A program made the position numbers and the translations under genes. Below the pieces are notes generated by a model. That model did not search any database. It saw only the letters and a program-made list of their open reading frames with translations, and had not been told where the DNA came from. Below, piece by piece: positions 7,266 through 22,276 of a DNA stretch of 34,362 nt. The stretch lies in assembly GCF_002160515.1 (NCBI RefSeq), contig NZ_NFKS01000032.1, forward strand, positions 1 to 34,362, given 5' to 3'. Every line of letters starts with the position of its first letter. Within the stretch, counting starts at the first letter, position 1. This stretch comes from Anaeromassilibacillus sp. An172 (GTDB lineage: Bacteria; Bacillota; Clostridia; Oscillospirales; Acutalibacteraceae).

Positions 7266-10200
7266 ATGGATTTTATGGCAAAATCAACACCTAAAAAGCT
7301 TGTGGCTTTGGTATTGTCAGCTGTTATGGCGTTGTCCTGCCTTGCAACCGGTGCTGTCAGCACTGCTTCTGCAAGAGAAGCGGACGAGCTTGACCCAAGC
7401 GGTATGAAAATTACTGCAGGAAGTCAGGAAGGAAGCACACCGATAAGCAATGCTTTTGATGATAACAAAGGCACAATGTGGGAAACAAACTGGTCAAGCG
7501 GAGGAGATACCTCAAGCTATGACAAACATTACGTTGTGTATGATTACGTTCGTGACTTCTCCAAGGACGGCATTGAAGGCTTTGAAAAGGTTTCCGGAAA
7601 TGTTAACTCCAGCGGTATCAATGAGAACGGAGAATTTGAGGTTGTAAACGCAACAGGCAACACACTGTTTATCGACCAGAATTCTAAGGATCTTTCAAAT
7701 GTTGACGTTGAGTACAAGTTCAATACATCTAAGGACAACGGCAACATGGGTATTGTTGTTCGTTATGTAAACGATGATAACTGGACAGCTATTTATCCTG
7801 CAAGCGGTGGCGGCAACGGTCTTTCCTGGCAGGTTAAGAACTCAAAGGGTCAGACCTATTCTCTTACATCCGGCGGTTACTGCGATGACGGTCAGAGAAT
7901 TTACTCAGACCGTATTAAGCCTTACACACTGAGAGTAAGAGTTGTAGGAAAGGTTCTTACAGTTTACCTTGACAACGCTGAAATCTACAACGGCTATGTT
8001 GATATAATCACAACAGGCGCAGGTAAGCAGGGTATCTTCATGCAGAGCGGATCAAGCATTACTGCTTCTTACCTTGGTGTTACAAATGTTGTTCCTGCAG
8101 AAGCTCCTGAAACTGTAGAGGAAACAACAATCGAGAACGAGAAGATTAGAGTTACTTTGGACAAGAACTTCCCAAGAGTTATCGGCTATGAGCTTTTGGA
8201 AACAGGAGCAACAACTCCGGGCGAAACAACTCCAAATAACATTATCGAAATCAACAACAAGCAGTTTACACCTGTTGTAGGTGAGGCTGTAAACAACGGC
8301 ACATCCATTACATATCCTGTTACAATCAATATTACAGACGAAAAGGCTGTAACAATGAATGTAAACTATGCATTGGACGGCAACACAATCAACTACACAA
8401 TCACAGATATTGACGACAGTCAGTACACAATTTATACAATCAACTTCCCTGAGCAGGCAATGGTTTCCATGAGCAGCACACAGGGAGATGCAGAGCTGAG
8501 AGTAAACGATTACAACAGCGAAACAACAGTTGACCTTTCAACAGTTGTAGAGGCTGACAAGGCTTACAAAGAAACTTCAATTGCAGTTCTCAGCGACGGC
8601 AATATCGGTGCTACAATCAACAACGGCTCAATCAAAGCAAGAAAGAGCGTTGCTTACCGCACAGTGGCAGCGGAGGACGGAAGCTTTGTAACAAAGCTTT
8701 GGACAAACGAATTCCTTTACAAGGGCATCGATAACGAGGTTATCGAAGAGCCTTGGGCAAAGATTGCAATTACAGGCGACAGAAACCAGGACGACGTTGT
8801 TGACTTCCAGGATGCAGCTATCGCAAGACGTGACGATGCAGGCGCTTCCGAGGGTCAGTACGGTTATGTTGTAGGCTATGAGAACTATCAGGACAGCATG
8901 ACAATGATAGCTATGAACGTTGGTTCAGCTGCTCAGTATCCGTTCCTCAGAATTCTTGACAACGTAAAGAAGATTTATCTTGCAACAGACGGATTCAATC
9001 AGAACATCATCATCAAGGGTTATCAGTCAGAAGGTCATGACGCTTCTCACCCAGACTTTGCAAACTATAACACACGTGCCGGCGGTCTTGACGACTTCCT
9101 GACACTTCTCCAGAATGCAGACGCTTACAATGCAAACATCGGTGTTCATATCAACCATACAGAGGTATATCCAGAGGCTCCTCAGTACTCCATTATCGGT
9201 TCTACAGCAGGCGGCTGGAGCTGGTATGACAGCGCAGTTCAGATTAAGCGTGAAAACGATATTCTTATGACCGAGTACAACGGCGAAGACTATCAGAATA
9301 TGGGCGAAAGACTCCAGCAGCTTTACGATGATACTCAGGGCTTGCTCAAGAACATCTATGTTGACGTTTACTTCGACACAAGATGGGCAATGTACAAGCT
9401 TCAGGATGCTATCAACAGCGAAGGCATTGCAGTAAGCACAGAGTATGTAAACATGATGGACAAGGCAAGTGCATTCGGACATCACATTGACGGCAGATTT
9501 AACACAGCCGGAAACCTTGTTCGTTTTGTAAGCAATGAAACTCAGGATATTTTCAACAACTCAACACTCTTCAGAGGAATGACAGACAGAGCTACTGTAG
9601 GTATCGACGGATGGCAGACATCTTACAGACTTGACTATACAATCCAGCAGTTCTTTACAAACATTCTTCCAAACAGATATTTGGCTCAGTTCCCAATCTA
9701 CAAGTACAATTCCAACAGCGAGGCTGTACTTGGCGAGGACATGAATGTTGTTACAAAGGTTGTTAACGGCGTAAATGTTATCACAAAGGACGGCAAGGAA
9801 ATTGCCAACGGCAATAAGATATTCATCCCATGGGATGCAGAAACAGAAAACAAGATTTACCACTGGAATTCAAACGGCGGCAGCTCCACATGGTATCTCC
9901 CGGATTCATGGGACGGAATTAAAGAGGTTTATCTCTATGAGCTTTCCGATACAGGAAGAAGCGAGCCTACAGTTCTCAAGGTTGACGAGAACGGTCAGGT
10001 AACAATCAACGCAAAGGCTAACACAGGCTATGTTGTTTATAAAGAAGCTCAGGCTGAGCAGGAAGATGTTAAGTGGGGCGAAGGCGGATACGTTAAGGAT
10101 CCAGGATTTGACAGCCATGACCCGAACTACGCTTGGAACGCAGGCGATCAGGATAACATCAGCTTTGTAAACAATTCAAGAGGTAACACAGAGGCTGTTA

Positions 10201-12005
10201 TAAACGGCGACGGTACTCTCTATCAGACAATTACAGGACTTACACCTGGACAGCAGTATACAGCTTCTGTTTGGGCAACAGTAAACAATTCAACTGCAAC
10301 CATTGAGGTTAAGAACGGAGATGAAACACTTTCCAACTATATGGAGCGCAGTAATGTAAGATATGGTATTCACCATACAAGTAAGTATCAGACATATACA
10401 CAGCGTATGTGGGTAACATTTGTAGCTGAGTCAGATACAATAACTCTTACACTCAAGACAACAGGCACAGGCACAGCAAACCTTGACGATGTAAGAATTC
10501 TCGAAACAACACGTACAGAGCTTACAGGCACAGAGATTTGCCACGAAGACTTTGAGTCCGGCGATGAGGGCTACGGAGTATTCACAACAACAGAAAGTGA
10601 TAACTCTCACCTTTCTGAGTTGAACCCAGGCGTTACAAACGACGTTATCGACGGAAACTACTCAATGAAGGTTCGTGCAGGCGACTACCTCAGAACAATG
10701 CCTTACACAGTAAGACTTGAGCCTAATACAAAGTATGTTGCAACAATCGACTACTTCGCAACAGGCAACAATGCATTTACATTTGCAGCTAAGGACGATA
10801 TCACAGGTGAGACACTTGCTTCTGTATCCTGCGGAAATCCTTCAGGCTGGGTAAAGACAACAGCAACACTGGAGTTCACAACAGGCGACAACGAAGCATA
10901 CATCGATATCACAAAGGGCAACCAGAACAACTACATCCTTGACAACTTCATTGTTAAGGAAATGTCAGCTACTATGGATTCCCTTACAGCTCTCTATGAG
11001 GAGTGCGATGCTCTCAACGCTGATGATTACACAGAAGACAGCTTTGCGGCTCTTACAGAGGCAATGACAGCTGCAAAGGCAGTTATTGACAAGGGCGACG
11101 CAGCTACAGACGATGAAATCTTCACAGCTTACAGCAACCTTCTCGAGGCTAAGGGTGCACTTGTTGGCTATGCAACAGCAGATGACAAGGCAAGACTCCA
11201 GACAGCTATCGACGAAATGAAGAATGTAGTTGAAAGCGATTATGTGAAGGATGAAAACTGGACAGCATTCCAGAACAAGATTGCTGAGGCAGAAGCTCTC
11301 GTTGAAGAGGAGAAAGTAACAGTTAATGCTATTGACGAAATGATTAACGCTTTGTATGCTGCTAAGGACGCACTTACAACAGTTGCAGAATGGGCAGAGC
11401 TTGACGCTATAATCGAAAAGGCAGAAGCAATTAAGACTGCAAACTTCAACGACGGTCAGGATATGGTTGCTTTCACAGCTGCTCTTGCAGAGGCTAAGCA
11501 GCTCAGAGAACAGTCCGGCGTAGGTCAGAGCGAAATCGACGCTATGACAGAAAAGCTTACAAATGCTTACAACGCTATTGTTCCTAAGGTAAATTCTGAC
11601 GAAAGAGAAGCATTCGGAGTTTACATTGCTAGGGCAGAAGCAGCTCTTGCAACAATGCCTGAGGGCGACGATAAGGACGCTATGACTAAGGCTGTTGCAG
11701 ATGCAAAGGCTGTTTATGAAGATACAGTTACAGGTAATATAGGCAAGATTTTGGCAGCTTACGAAGAAATCGAGAAATATATGCCTGAAGAGGGCGAGGA
11801 TATTCTCGGAGATGTTAACGGCGACGGTGCCATTACAATAGACGACGCAACTGCTATTCAGCTTTACATTACAAAAGCTATCGAAGACGGCGGCGACCTT
11901 GGAAACGGACTTGTATTTAATTTGGCTTTGGCTGATTATAATCATGACGGCAAGGTTACAGTTAACGATGCTACATATATTCAGATTGACCTGCTGAATA
12001 AGTAA
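7266..12005 (+). CDS. Secreted GH101 endo-alpha-N-acetylgalactosaminidase with dockerin
   Basis: GH101 enzymes cleave the core-1 disaccharide (Gal-beta-1,3-GalNAc) from Ser/Thr of mucin-type glycoproteins. Residue numbers are from ATG 7266 (1579 aa). Signal peptide about 1-36; first third of a CBM32-like fold 46-93; LamG-like sandwich 95-275; GH101 N-terminal sandwich 285-470; catalytic barrel about 490-810; then IFIPWDAETE and YHWNSNGGSSTW; two beta-sandwich modules (about 940-1080 and 1090-1232); four FIVAR helical repeats (1237-1508); C-terminal dockerin (1513-1578). Asp700 in YVDVYF aligns with the family nucleophile and Glu726 in STEYV with the acid/base. An in-frame GTG at 7140 would add 42 residues before the signal peptide and lacks a ribosome-binding site, so 7266 (or ATG 7275) is preferred, although its own site (AAAGAAAG) is weak. 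No wall-anchor motif is present. Confidence 0.88.
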   Translation: MDFMAKSTPKKLVALVLSAVMALSCLATGAVSTASAREADELDPSGMKITAGSQEGSTPISNAFDDNKGTMWETNWSSGGDTSSYDKHYVVYDYVRDFSKDGIEGFEKVSGNVNSSGINENGEFEVVNATGNTLFIDQNSKDLSNVDVEYKFNTSKDNGNMGIVVRYVNDDNWTAIYPASGGGNGLSWQVKNSKGQTYSLTSGGYCDDGQRIYSDRIKPYTLRVRVVGKVLTVYLDNAEIYNGYVDIITTGAGKQGIFMQSGSSITASYLGVTNVVPAEAPETVEETTIENEKIRVTLDKNFPRVIGYELLETGATTPGETTPNNIIEINNKQFTPVVGEAVNNGTSITYPVTINITDEKAVTMNVNYALDGNTINYTITDIDDSQYTIYTINFPEQAMVSMSSTQGDAELRVNDYNSETTVDLSTVVEADKAYKETSIAVLSDGNIGATINNGSIKARKSVAYRTVAAEDGSFVTKLWTNEFLYKGIDNEVIEEPWAKIAITGDRNQDDVVDFQDAAIARRDDAGASEGQYGYVVGYENYQDSMTMIAMNVGSAAQYPFLRILDNVKKIYLATDGFNQNIIIKGYQSEGHDASHPDFANYNTRAGGLDDFLTLLQNADAYNANIGVHINHTEVYPEAPQYSIIGSTAGGWSWYDSAVQIKRENDILMTEYNGEDYQNMGERLQQLYDDTQGLLKNIYVDVYFDTRWAMYKLQDAINSEGIAVSTEYVNMMDKASAFGHHIDGRFNTAGNLVRFVSNETQDIFNNSTLFRGMTDRATVGIDGWQTSYRLDYTIQQFFTNILPNRYLAQFPIYKYNSNSEAVLGEDMNVVTKVVNGVNVITKDGKEIANGNKIFIPWDAETENKIYHWNSNGGSSTWYLPDSWDGIKEVYLYELSDTGRSEPTVLKVDENGQVTINAKANTGYVVYKEAQAEQEDVKWGEGGYVKDPGFDSHDPNYAWNAGDQDNISFVNNSRGNTEAVINGDGTLYQTITGLTPGQQYTASVWATVNNSTATIEVKNGDETLSNYMERSNVRYGIHHTSKYQTYTQRMWVTFVAESDTITLTLKTTGTGTANLDDVRILETTRTELTGTEICHEDFESGDEGYGVFTTTESDNSHLSELNPGVTNDVIDGNYSMKVRAGDYLRTMPYTVRLEPNTKYVATIDYFATGNNAFTFAAKDDITGETLASVSCGNPSGWVKTTATLEFTTGDNEAYIDITKGNQNNYILDNFIVKEMSATMDSLTALYEECDALNADDYTEDSFAALTEAMTAAKAVIDKGDAATDDEIFTAYSNLLEAKGALVGYATADDKARLQTAIDEMKNVVESDYVKDENWTAFQNKIAEAEALVEEEKVTVNAIDEMINALYAAKDALTTVAEWAELDAIIEKAEAIKTANFNDGQDMVAFTAALAEAKQLREQSGVGQSEIDAMTEKLTNAYNAIVPKVNSDEREAFGVYIARAEAALATMPEGDDKDAMTKAVADAKAVYEDTVTGNIGKILAAYEEIEKYMPEEGEDILGDVNGDGAITIDDATAIQLYITKAIEDGGDLGNGLVFNLALADYNHDGKVTVNDATYIQIDLLNK

Positions 12006-12035
12006 TAATAAAAGTCAGTAAATAAGTGAATAAAC

Positions 12036-12069
12036 CTCCACTGGCGTACTCTCTTTGTACGCCGGTGGC
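12036..12069 (+). terminator. Hairpin after the GH101 gene
   Basis: A 12-bp stem, CCACTGGCGTAC with GTACGCCGGTGG (one G-T pair), follows the stop codon. The distal sequence CATGGCTTTTATAA has only a short T-run, so termination may be partial. Confidence 0.55.
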
Positions 12070-12110
12070 ATGGCTTTTATAACAAATTTCTTAAAAGGAA
12101 TTATAAATTA

Positions 12111-12161
12111 TTATATGAATTGATGAATTAACGGAAATCATTGATTTATGAATTCATATAA
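12111..12161 (+). promoter_or_regulatory. Inverted repeat upstream of the sialidase gene
   Basis: TTATATGAATT (12111-12121) and AATTCATATAA (12151-12161) are perfect 11-bp inverted arms 29 bp apart. They could be an operator pair or an RNA hairpin. I could not place a convincing -35/-10 pair between 12070 and 12264. Confidence 0.35.
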
Positions 12162-12279
12162 TGAATGAAATGTATAAAAAGGTTTACTTGCTGTGAGAAA
12201 ATAGGATATTTTTATGGCAACTTGTGTGGCAGAAGGGTTGTTATATCAATATATAAAAATTAAAAAGGAGAGATTGTGA

Positions 12280-15200
12280 TTGAAACTAAGAACAACTAAA
12301 AAGATTGTTTCCTGTATTCTTTCGGTTCTTTTGCTGGCATCCGCCCTTGTATTGCCGGTAAGCGCCAATGAAATATCGGATTCAGTTACAGAGGAAAACA
12401 CAAAGAGTTATCTTGTGAACGAAGAAAAGACCTTTGACGGCACTACAGCGAGCAGGCTGGATATATCAGAGGATATTGACTTTTTCAAGGATAACACAAG
12501 TGCAACATGGACAGTTACTTTTAAAACAACAGCCAATAGCTTCCAAAGTCTTGTTGGTTTGTTTTCTGAAAGTAACGAAAACGGCTACGTAAATATTTAC
12601 CTCAACAGCGGAAATACAATCGGTATTGAGATAAGAGGTACAGAAAACACATCATTCAGCTTTTCAAAAACTTATAACGACGGAGAGTTTCATACACTGA
12701 GCTTCACCGTAAAAGAGAACGAATATTATAAATTCTATTTTGACGGTGAGTGTGTTGTAAACAAGAGCGCAACAAGCACAAAATTCACAAGCAATTTTGG
12801 CGTTTCAGATTTGGTTGCAGCAACTATCGGCGGTTCAAAGAGATCTAATGCTTCAAAGGACTGGTCTTTTAACGGAACAATCAAAGATGTTTATATGTCA
12901 AACTTTGCTTTGGATGAAACAGAGCTTCTCAAGTTCCACGGTATTTTCCCGGCAGAAGTTATATCCGAAACAAATGTTAAGGATACAACAGGAACAGAGC
13001 CTTTGGTAGTTACAGACGATTTTGACCTTGATGCAATCAAGGCTATGGACCAGGGTTCAATCAACATTACATACAAGAGAGACTCAAGCGTTGCAGGCGC
13101 AAGCCTCCAGAGCTATCTTGCTTTCTCCAACGGAGACGCTCAGGATGAATACGCTACTTTCTATTTGAATTCTGCCGGAACAAGAGTAGGTTTTGAATTT
13201 AAAACAGCTGCTCAGAATCCACATACATTCTGGGACGGAGTAAACCTCAATGACGGAAACTGGCATAACTTAGGATTTGTTTTTGACGGTACAAACGTTA
13301 CACTTTATGTTGACGGCGTATCAAAGGGAGCAAAGGCTTTCACAGGTATGTTCAGCGCATTGACATGGATAAATAATCTCAACACAGTATCTCTCGGCGG
13401 TATGGTAAGAACAGGAAAAACAGGAGCCGGCAACCAGTGGTTCGGCGACTTTAACGTAAACAGCGTTAAGGTATATTCAAATGTTCTTTCAGTTTCTCAG
13501 ATGGCTTCTATCCAGAACGGAACAGGTTCTGTAGGCGTTTCCGAGGAAGATGTTTCCGACAGAACAGCTCTCTTCTATTCAGGCTATGGTAATTCTGCCA
13601 ACTACCGTATCCCTGCAATGGTAACAGCTGCTGACGGCACATTGGTTGCATCTATCGACCAGAGAAAGACAACAGCTGCTGACTACGGCGATATCGACCT
13701 TATGGTAAGACGCAGTGAGGATAAGGGCGAAACATGGAGCGAGCCTATTATGCTTACAGACCTTCCATCCGGCGGTTCTGCTCATTCGTTTATAATCGAT
13801 TCCGAGCTTTTGGTTGCCGGCGACGGTACAATCTATTGCTTGGTTGATATGTTCCCAGAGTCATATGCTCTTATGAATTACGGACTTCTTAAGGCAGGTA
13901 GTGGTTATAAAGAAGTAGATGGCAAAAAATACATGATTCTTTATGACGCTGATAAAAACGAATACACATTGAGAGAAAACGGCGTTGTCTATACTCCCGA
14001 GGGAGAAGTATCTGATTACAAAGTGACAGACTTTGGAAAAGGCACACTTGTAAAGACAGTTGAGGGCGAAGAGCAGAGCGCAGGTTCTATCTTCCTTTAT
14101 TCAGGAGCAAACAAAGGCGAGCTGAGCGTTCTTTGTACAAGTTATCTGTGGCTTTTCAAGAGTACAGATAACGGTCTTACCTGGAGCGACCCTGTGGATA
14201 TCACAGGCATGGTAAAGGAAGACTGGATGGTATTCTGTGGAACAGGCCCAGGTTCAGGAATAAGTATTACCACAGATGAGGGCACAGAGAGACTGTTATT
14301 CTCAATTTATTTCACAAACTCAGTTACGGTAAACAGCCAGAGTTCTGCTTCCATTTACAGCGATGACGGCGGTGTTACATGGCACAGAGGACAGTCTCCG
14401 CAGGAAATCCTTGACAACGGAAACAGAGACCCCGGTACAGAAGGTTATACCGGAGCTACAAATATTGAAAAGTTTGACGGATCAAGCAAATTAAATGATA
14501 GTACAGATAAAAACGCTCCCACAAAGGGTATGCTTACAGAAAATGTAATGGTTAGTCTCGGCGGAGAAAATGTAGCTCTTTTGAGCAGAAACAGCAAGGC
14601 TAACTATGCATATGTATCTCTCAGCAGTGACGGAGGAGAAACATGGGACAGCTGTAAAATTAATCAGGCTATTCCTGAGTATTACTGCCAATTGTCTGCA
14701 ATAGTTCATGAGTATCAGGGTAGAAAATATCTTGTTATCTCTAATCCTAACGCAAGTGGAAGATACAACATGACAATTCGTGTAACAGACATTACCGACG
14801 GCACTATCTCTACAAATTCATCAGACTGGAAATATACAACAATCAACGTAGGACACGACCAGTATTCCTGCCTTACATCTATAGATGAAAATACAATCGG
14901 TATTCTTTACGAAACAGATACAACATGGCACGCTCTCGACATGCTGTTCCAGAAGTTCAGCATCGATTATCTCCTTGAGGGCAACGGCGGCAATGTAAAC
15001 AATGTTCCTGAGTATCCGGAAATCACAGATATTTCTGCTGAGGTTATCAACGGTGCAAACGGAAGCGAAGGCGTTACAGAGGTTGGCGACACAATCAAAG
15101 TAAAGGTTACATTGGGAGTTCCTGTATTTGTAACAGGAAACGCACAGGTTAAGCTCCAGTACAATGTTGGAGACGAAACAAAGACAGTTTATGCTGACTA

Positions 15201-16272
15201 TGCAGGCGGTTCAGGCACAAATGAAATTTACTTCAATTACACAATAGAAGAAAAGTTCAACGGCGACATCAGCGCAGTTATCGAGCCTATTGCAAATCTT
15301 GAAAGCAGCACACTCAGAGGTGTAAGCTCACTGAGAAACGGCGAAACAATAGCTGTTGCAAGCTATGGTATATCAGCTGACGACGGTTCCTTTGACCTTG
15401 CAGTTGCAGGTGCTGAAGCAGGTTCCTTCCATGCAGGAGAAGGCGCAGACAAGGCTATCGACAAGAACACAAGCACAATGTGGCATTCAGAGTGGGCAGC
15501 CGGCAATAACAGAGATGACCTTTGGATTACTCTTGACCTTGGTTCTGTTCAGAACATCACAGGACTTCGTTACCTCCCAAGACAGAGCGGCGGTGTAAAC
15601 GGAATTATCACAGAGTACTCAATCGAGGTAAGTACAGACGGTATAAACTTCACACCTTATGCAACAGGCACATGGGCAAACGACACAACATGGAAGAAGG
15701 CAGAATTCGGAACTGTTGAAGCCCAATATGTAAAGCTTGTAGCAGTAGACTCAGTATCAGGAGAAATCGGAAATACATATGCATCTGCTGCTGAAATTGC
15801 TTTGTATTATATACCTGGTGACGAAACAGAGCCTGACTACAGAGAAGAGCTTGAAACAGCTATTCTTAAGGGAGAGAACAAGCTTAGAATCATCGCTGAA
15901 AATCCTGAAACTTTCTGGTATGTACCGGACGTAACAGCATTGGAAGAGAAAGTGGCAGAAGCCTATGCTCTCCTTGAAAATGCAGAGGCAACCAACGAGC
16001 AGTTAATGAATATGATTGACGAGCTCGATAAGGCTACAGATGTAAGATACATGAGCGGCGATATTGATATGAACGGAAAGATTACAATTATTGACGCAAC
16101 AGTGCTTCAGCTTTATCTCAATGAAGAAAATCTTGGTGAGACTGATATTGCAGTTATAGCATCCGATACAGACGGAAGCGGTGAAATCGATATAAACGAT
16201 ATTACAGAAATCCAGAAGTATATCGTAGGTATTGTAGAGTATCTCGCACCTTATGAGATGATTATAAGTTAA
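12280..16272 (+). CDS. Secreted GH33 sialidase with LamG, CBM32 and dockerin modules
   Basis: Removes terminal sialic acid from glycans outside the cell. Order (1330 aa): signal peptide 1-29; two LamG domains (43-222 and 240-415); GH33 propeller 427-900; Ig-like domain 913-1015; CBM32 1034-1178; short FIVAR-like helices 1187-1254; dockerin 1257-1320. The propeller has YRIP (442-445) and four Asp boxes (SEDKGETW 479, STDNGLTW 628, SDDGGVTW 694, SSDGGETW 782). Likely catalytic residues are Arg443, Asp468, Glu754, Arg770, Arg828 and Tyr877. About 100 residues (526-625) are inserted between the first two Asp boxes, like the beta-domain insertion of NanB and the R. gnavus intramolecular trans-sialidase. 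The start is TTG, 9 nt after AAGGAG; an upstream frame is closed by TGA. Confidence 0.92.
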   Translation: MKLRTTKKIVSCILSVLLLASALVLPVSANEISDSVTEENTKSYLVNEEKTFDGTTASRLDISEDIDFFKDNTSATWTVTFKTTANSFQSLVGLFSESNENGYVNIYLNSGNTIGIEIRGTENTSFSFSKTYNDGEFHTLSFTVKENEYYKFYFDGECVVNKSATSTKFTSNFGVSDLVAATIGGSKRSNASKDWSFNGTIKDVYMSNFALDETELLKFHGIFPAEVISETNVKDTTGTEPLVVTDDFDLDAIKAMDQGSINITYKRDSSVAGASLQSYLAFSNGDAQDEYATFYLNSAGTRVGFEFKTAAQNPHTFWDGVNLNDGNWHNLGFVFDGTNVTLYVDGVSKGAKAFTGMFSALTWINNLNTVSLGGMVRTGKTGAGNQWFGDFNVNSVKVYSNVLSVSQMASIQNGTGSVGVSEEDVSDRTALFYSGYGNSANYRIPAMVTAADGTLVASIDQRKTTAADYGDIDLMVRRSEDKGETWSEPIMLTDLPSGGSAHSFIIDSELLVAGDGTIYCLVDMFPESYALMNYGLLKAGSGYKEVDGKKYMILYDADKNEYTLRENGVVYTPEGEVSDYKVTDFGKGTLVKTVEGEEQSAGSIFLYSGANKGELSVLCTSYLWLFKSTDNGLTWSDPVDITGMVKEDWMVFCGTGPGSGISITTDEGTERLLFSIYFTNSVTVNSQSSASIYSDDGGVTWHRGQSPQEILDNGNRDPGTEGYTGATNIEKFDGSSKLNDSTDKNAPTKGMLTENVMVSLGGENVALLSRNSKANYAYVSLSSDGGETWDSCKINQAIPEYYCQLSAIVHEYQGRKYLVISNPNASGRYNMTIRVTDITDGTISTNSSDWKYTTINVGHDQYSCLTSIDENTIGILYETDTTWHALDMLFQKFSIDYLLEGNGGNVNNVPEYPEITDISAEVINGANGSEGVTEVGDTIKVKVTLGVPVFVTGNAQVKLQYNVGDETKTVYADYAGGSGTNEIYFNYTIEEKFNGDISAVIEPIANLESSTLRGVSSLRNGETIAVASYGISADDGSFDLAVAGAEAGSFHAGEGADKAIDKNTSTMWHSEWAAGNNRDDLWITLDLGSVQNITGLRYLPRQSGGVNGIITEYSIEVSTDGINFTPYATGTWANDTTWKKAEFGTVEAQYVKLVAVDSVSGEIGNTYASAAEIALYYIPGDETEPDYREELETAILKGENKLRIIAENPETFWYVPDVTALEEKVAEAYALLENAEATNEQLMNMIDELDKATDVRYMSGDIDMNGKITIIDATVLQLYLNEENLGETDIAVIASDTDGSGEIDINDITEIQKYIVGIVEYLAPYEMIIS

Positions 16273-16321
16273 TCAAGGTTCATTTTATCAGATAATTCCA
16301 TATTCATTTTTTGACCTAAAC

Positions 16322-16358
16322 GCAAAGCAGAGCTTATTTTATATAAGCTTTGCTTTGC
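16322..16358 (+). terminator. Hairpin after the sialidase gene
   Basis: Arms of 16 nt (16322-16337 and 16343-16358) pair with a single G-T wobble around a TTTAT loop. No proper T-run follows (AAAGGCATTTT), so it may be a weak terminator or an RNA-stabilising stem. The rest of 16359-16497 is AT-rich with no convincing promoter. Confidence 0.5.
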
Positions 16359-16482
16359 AAAGGCATTTTGAAGTATATTTTTGTGTTTTTACGGAAAATA
16401 TAAAAATAAATTTCAAAAACTGCAGCTTGTAAAATTGATTTAGATTCGGCCCAAAAGGTTCGAGTATAAATATAAATTCTGA

Positions 16483-22185
<5,703 letters not shown>

Positions 22186-22211
22186 TCGTTAACGGTTATT
22201 TAAGTCACTGA

Positions 22212-22244
22212 CATTGCAGCCTGTACTTGGTGCAGGCTGCAATG
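22212..22244 (+). other. Perfect hairpin between the beta-galactosidase and GH84 genes
   Basis: CATTGCAGCCTG (22212-22223) and CAGGCTGCAATG (22233-22244) form a 12-bp stem with a 9-nt loop and no T-run. It fills much of the 91-bp gap, in which no promoter is seen. It may protect or process a shared transcript rather than end it. Confidence 0.55.
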
Positions 22245-22276
22245 AAATATAAAAAACAGGAAAGGACAGTGAGACG

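Noticed and set aside
10965-11945. 326-codon cysteine-rich reading frame on the minus strand
   Set aside because: It is antisense to the FIVAR and dockerin region of GH101; its composition follows from that gene's codon bias, and it has no domain and no convincing start signal.
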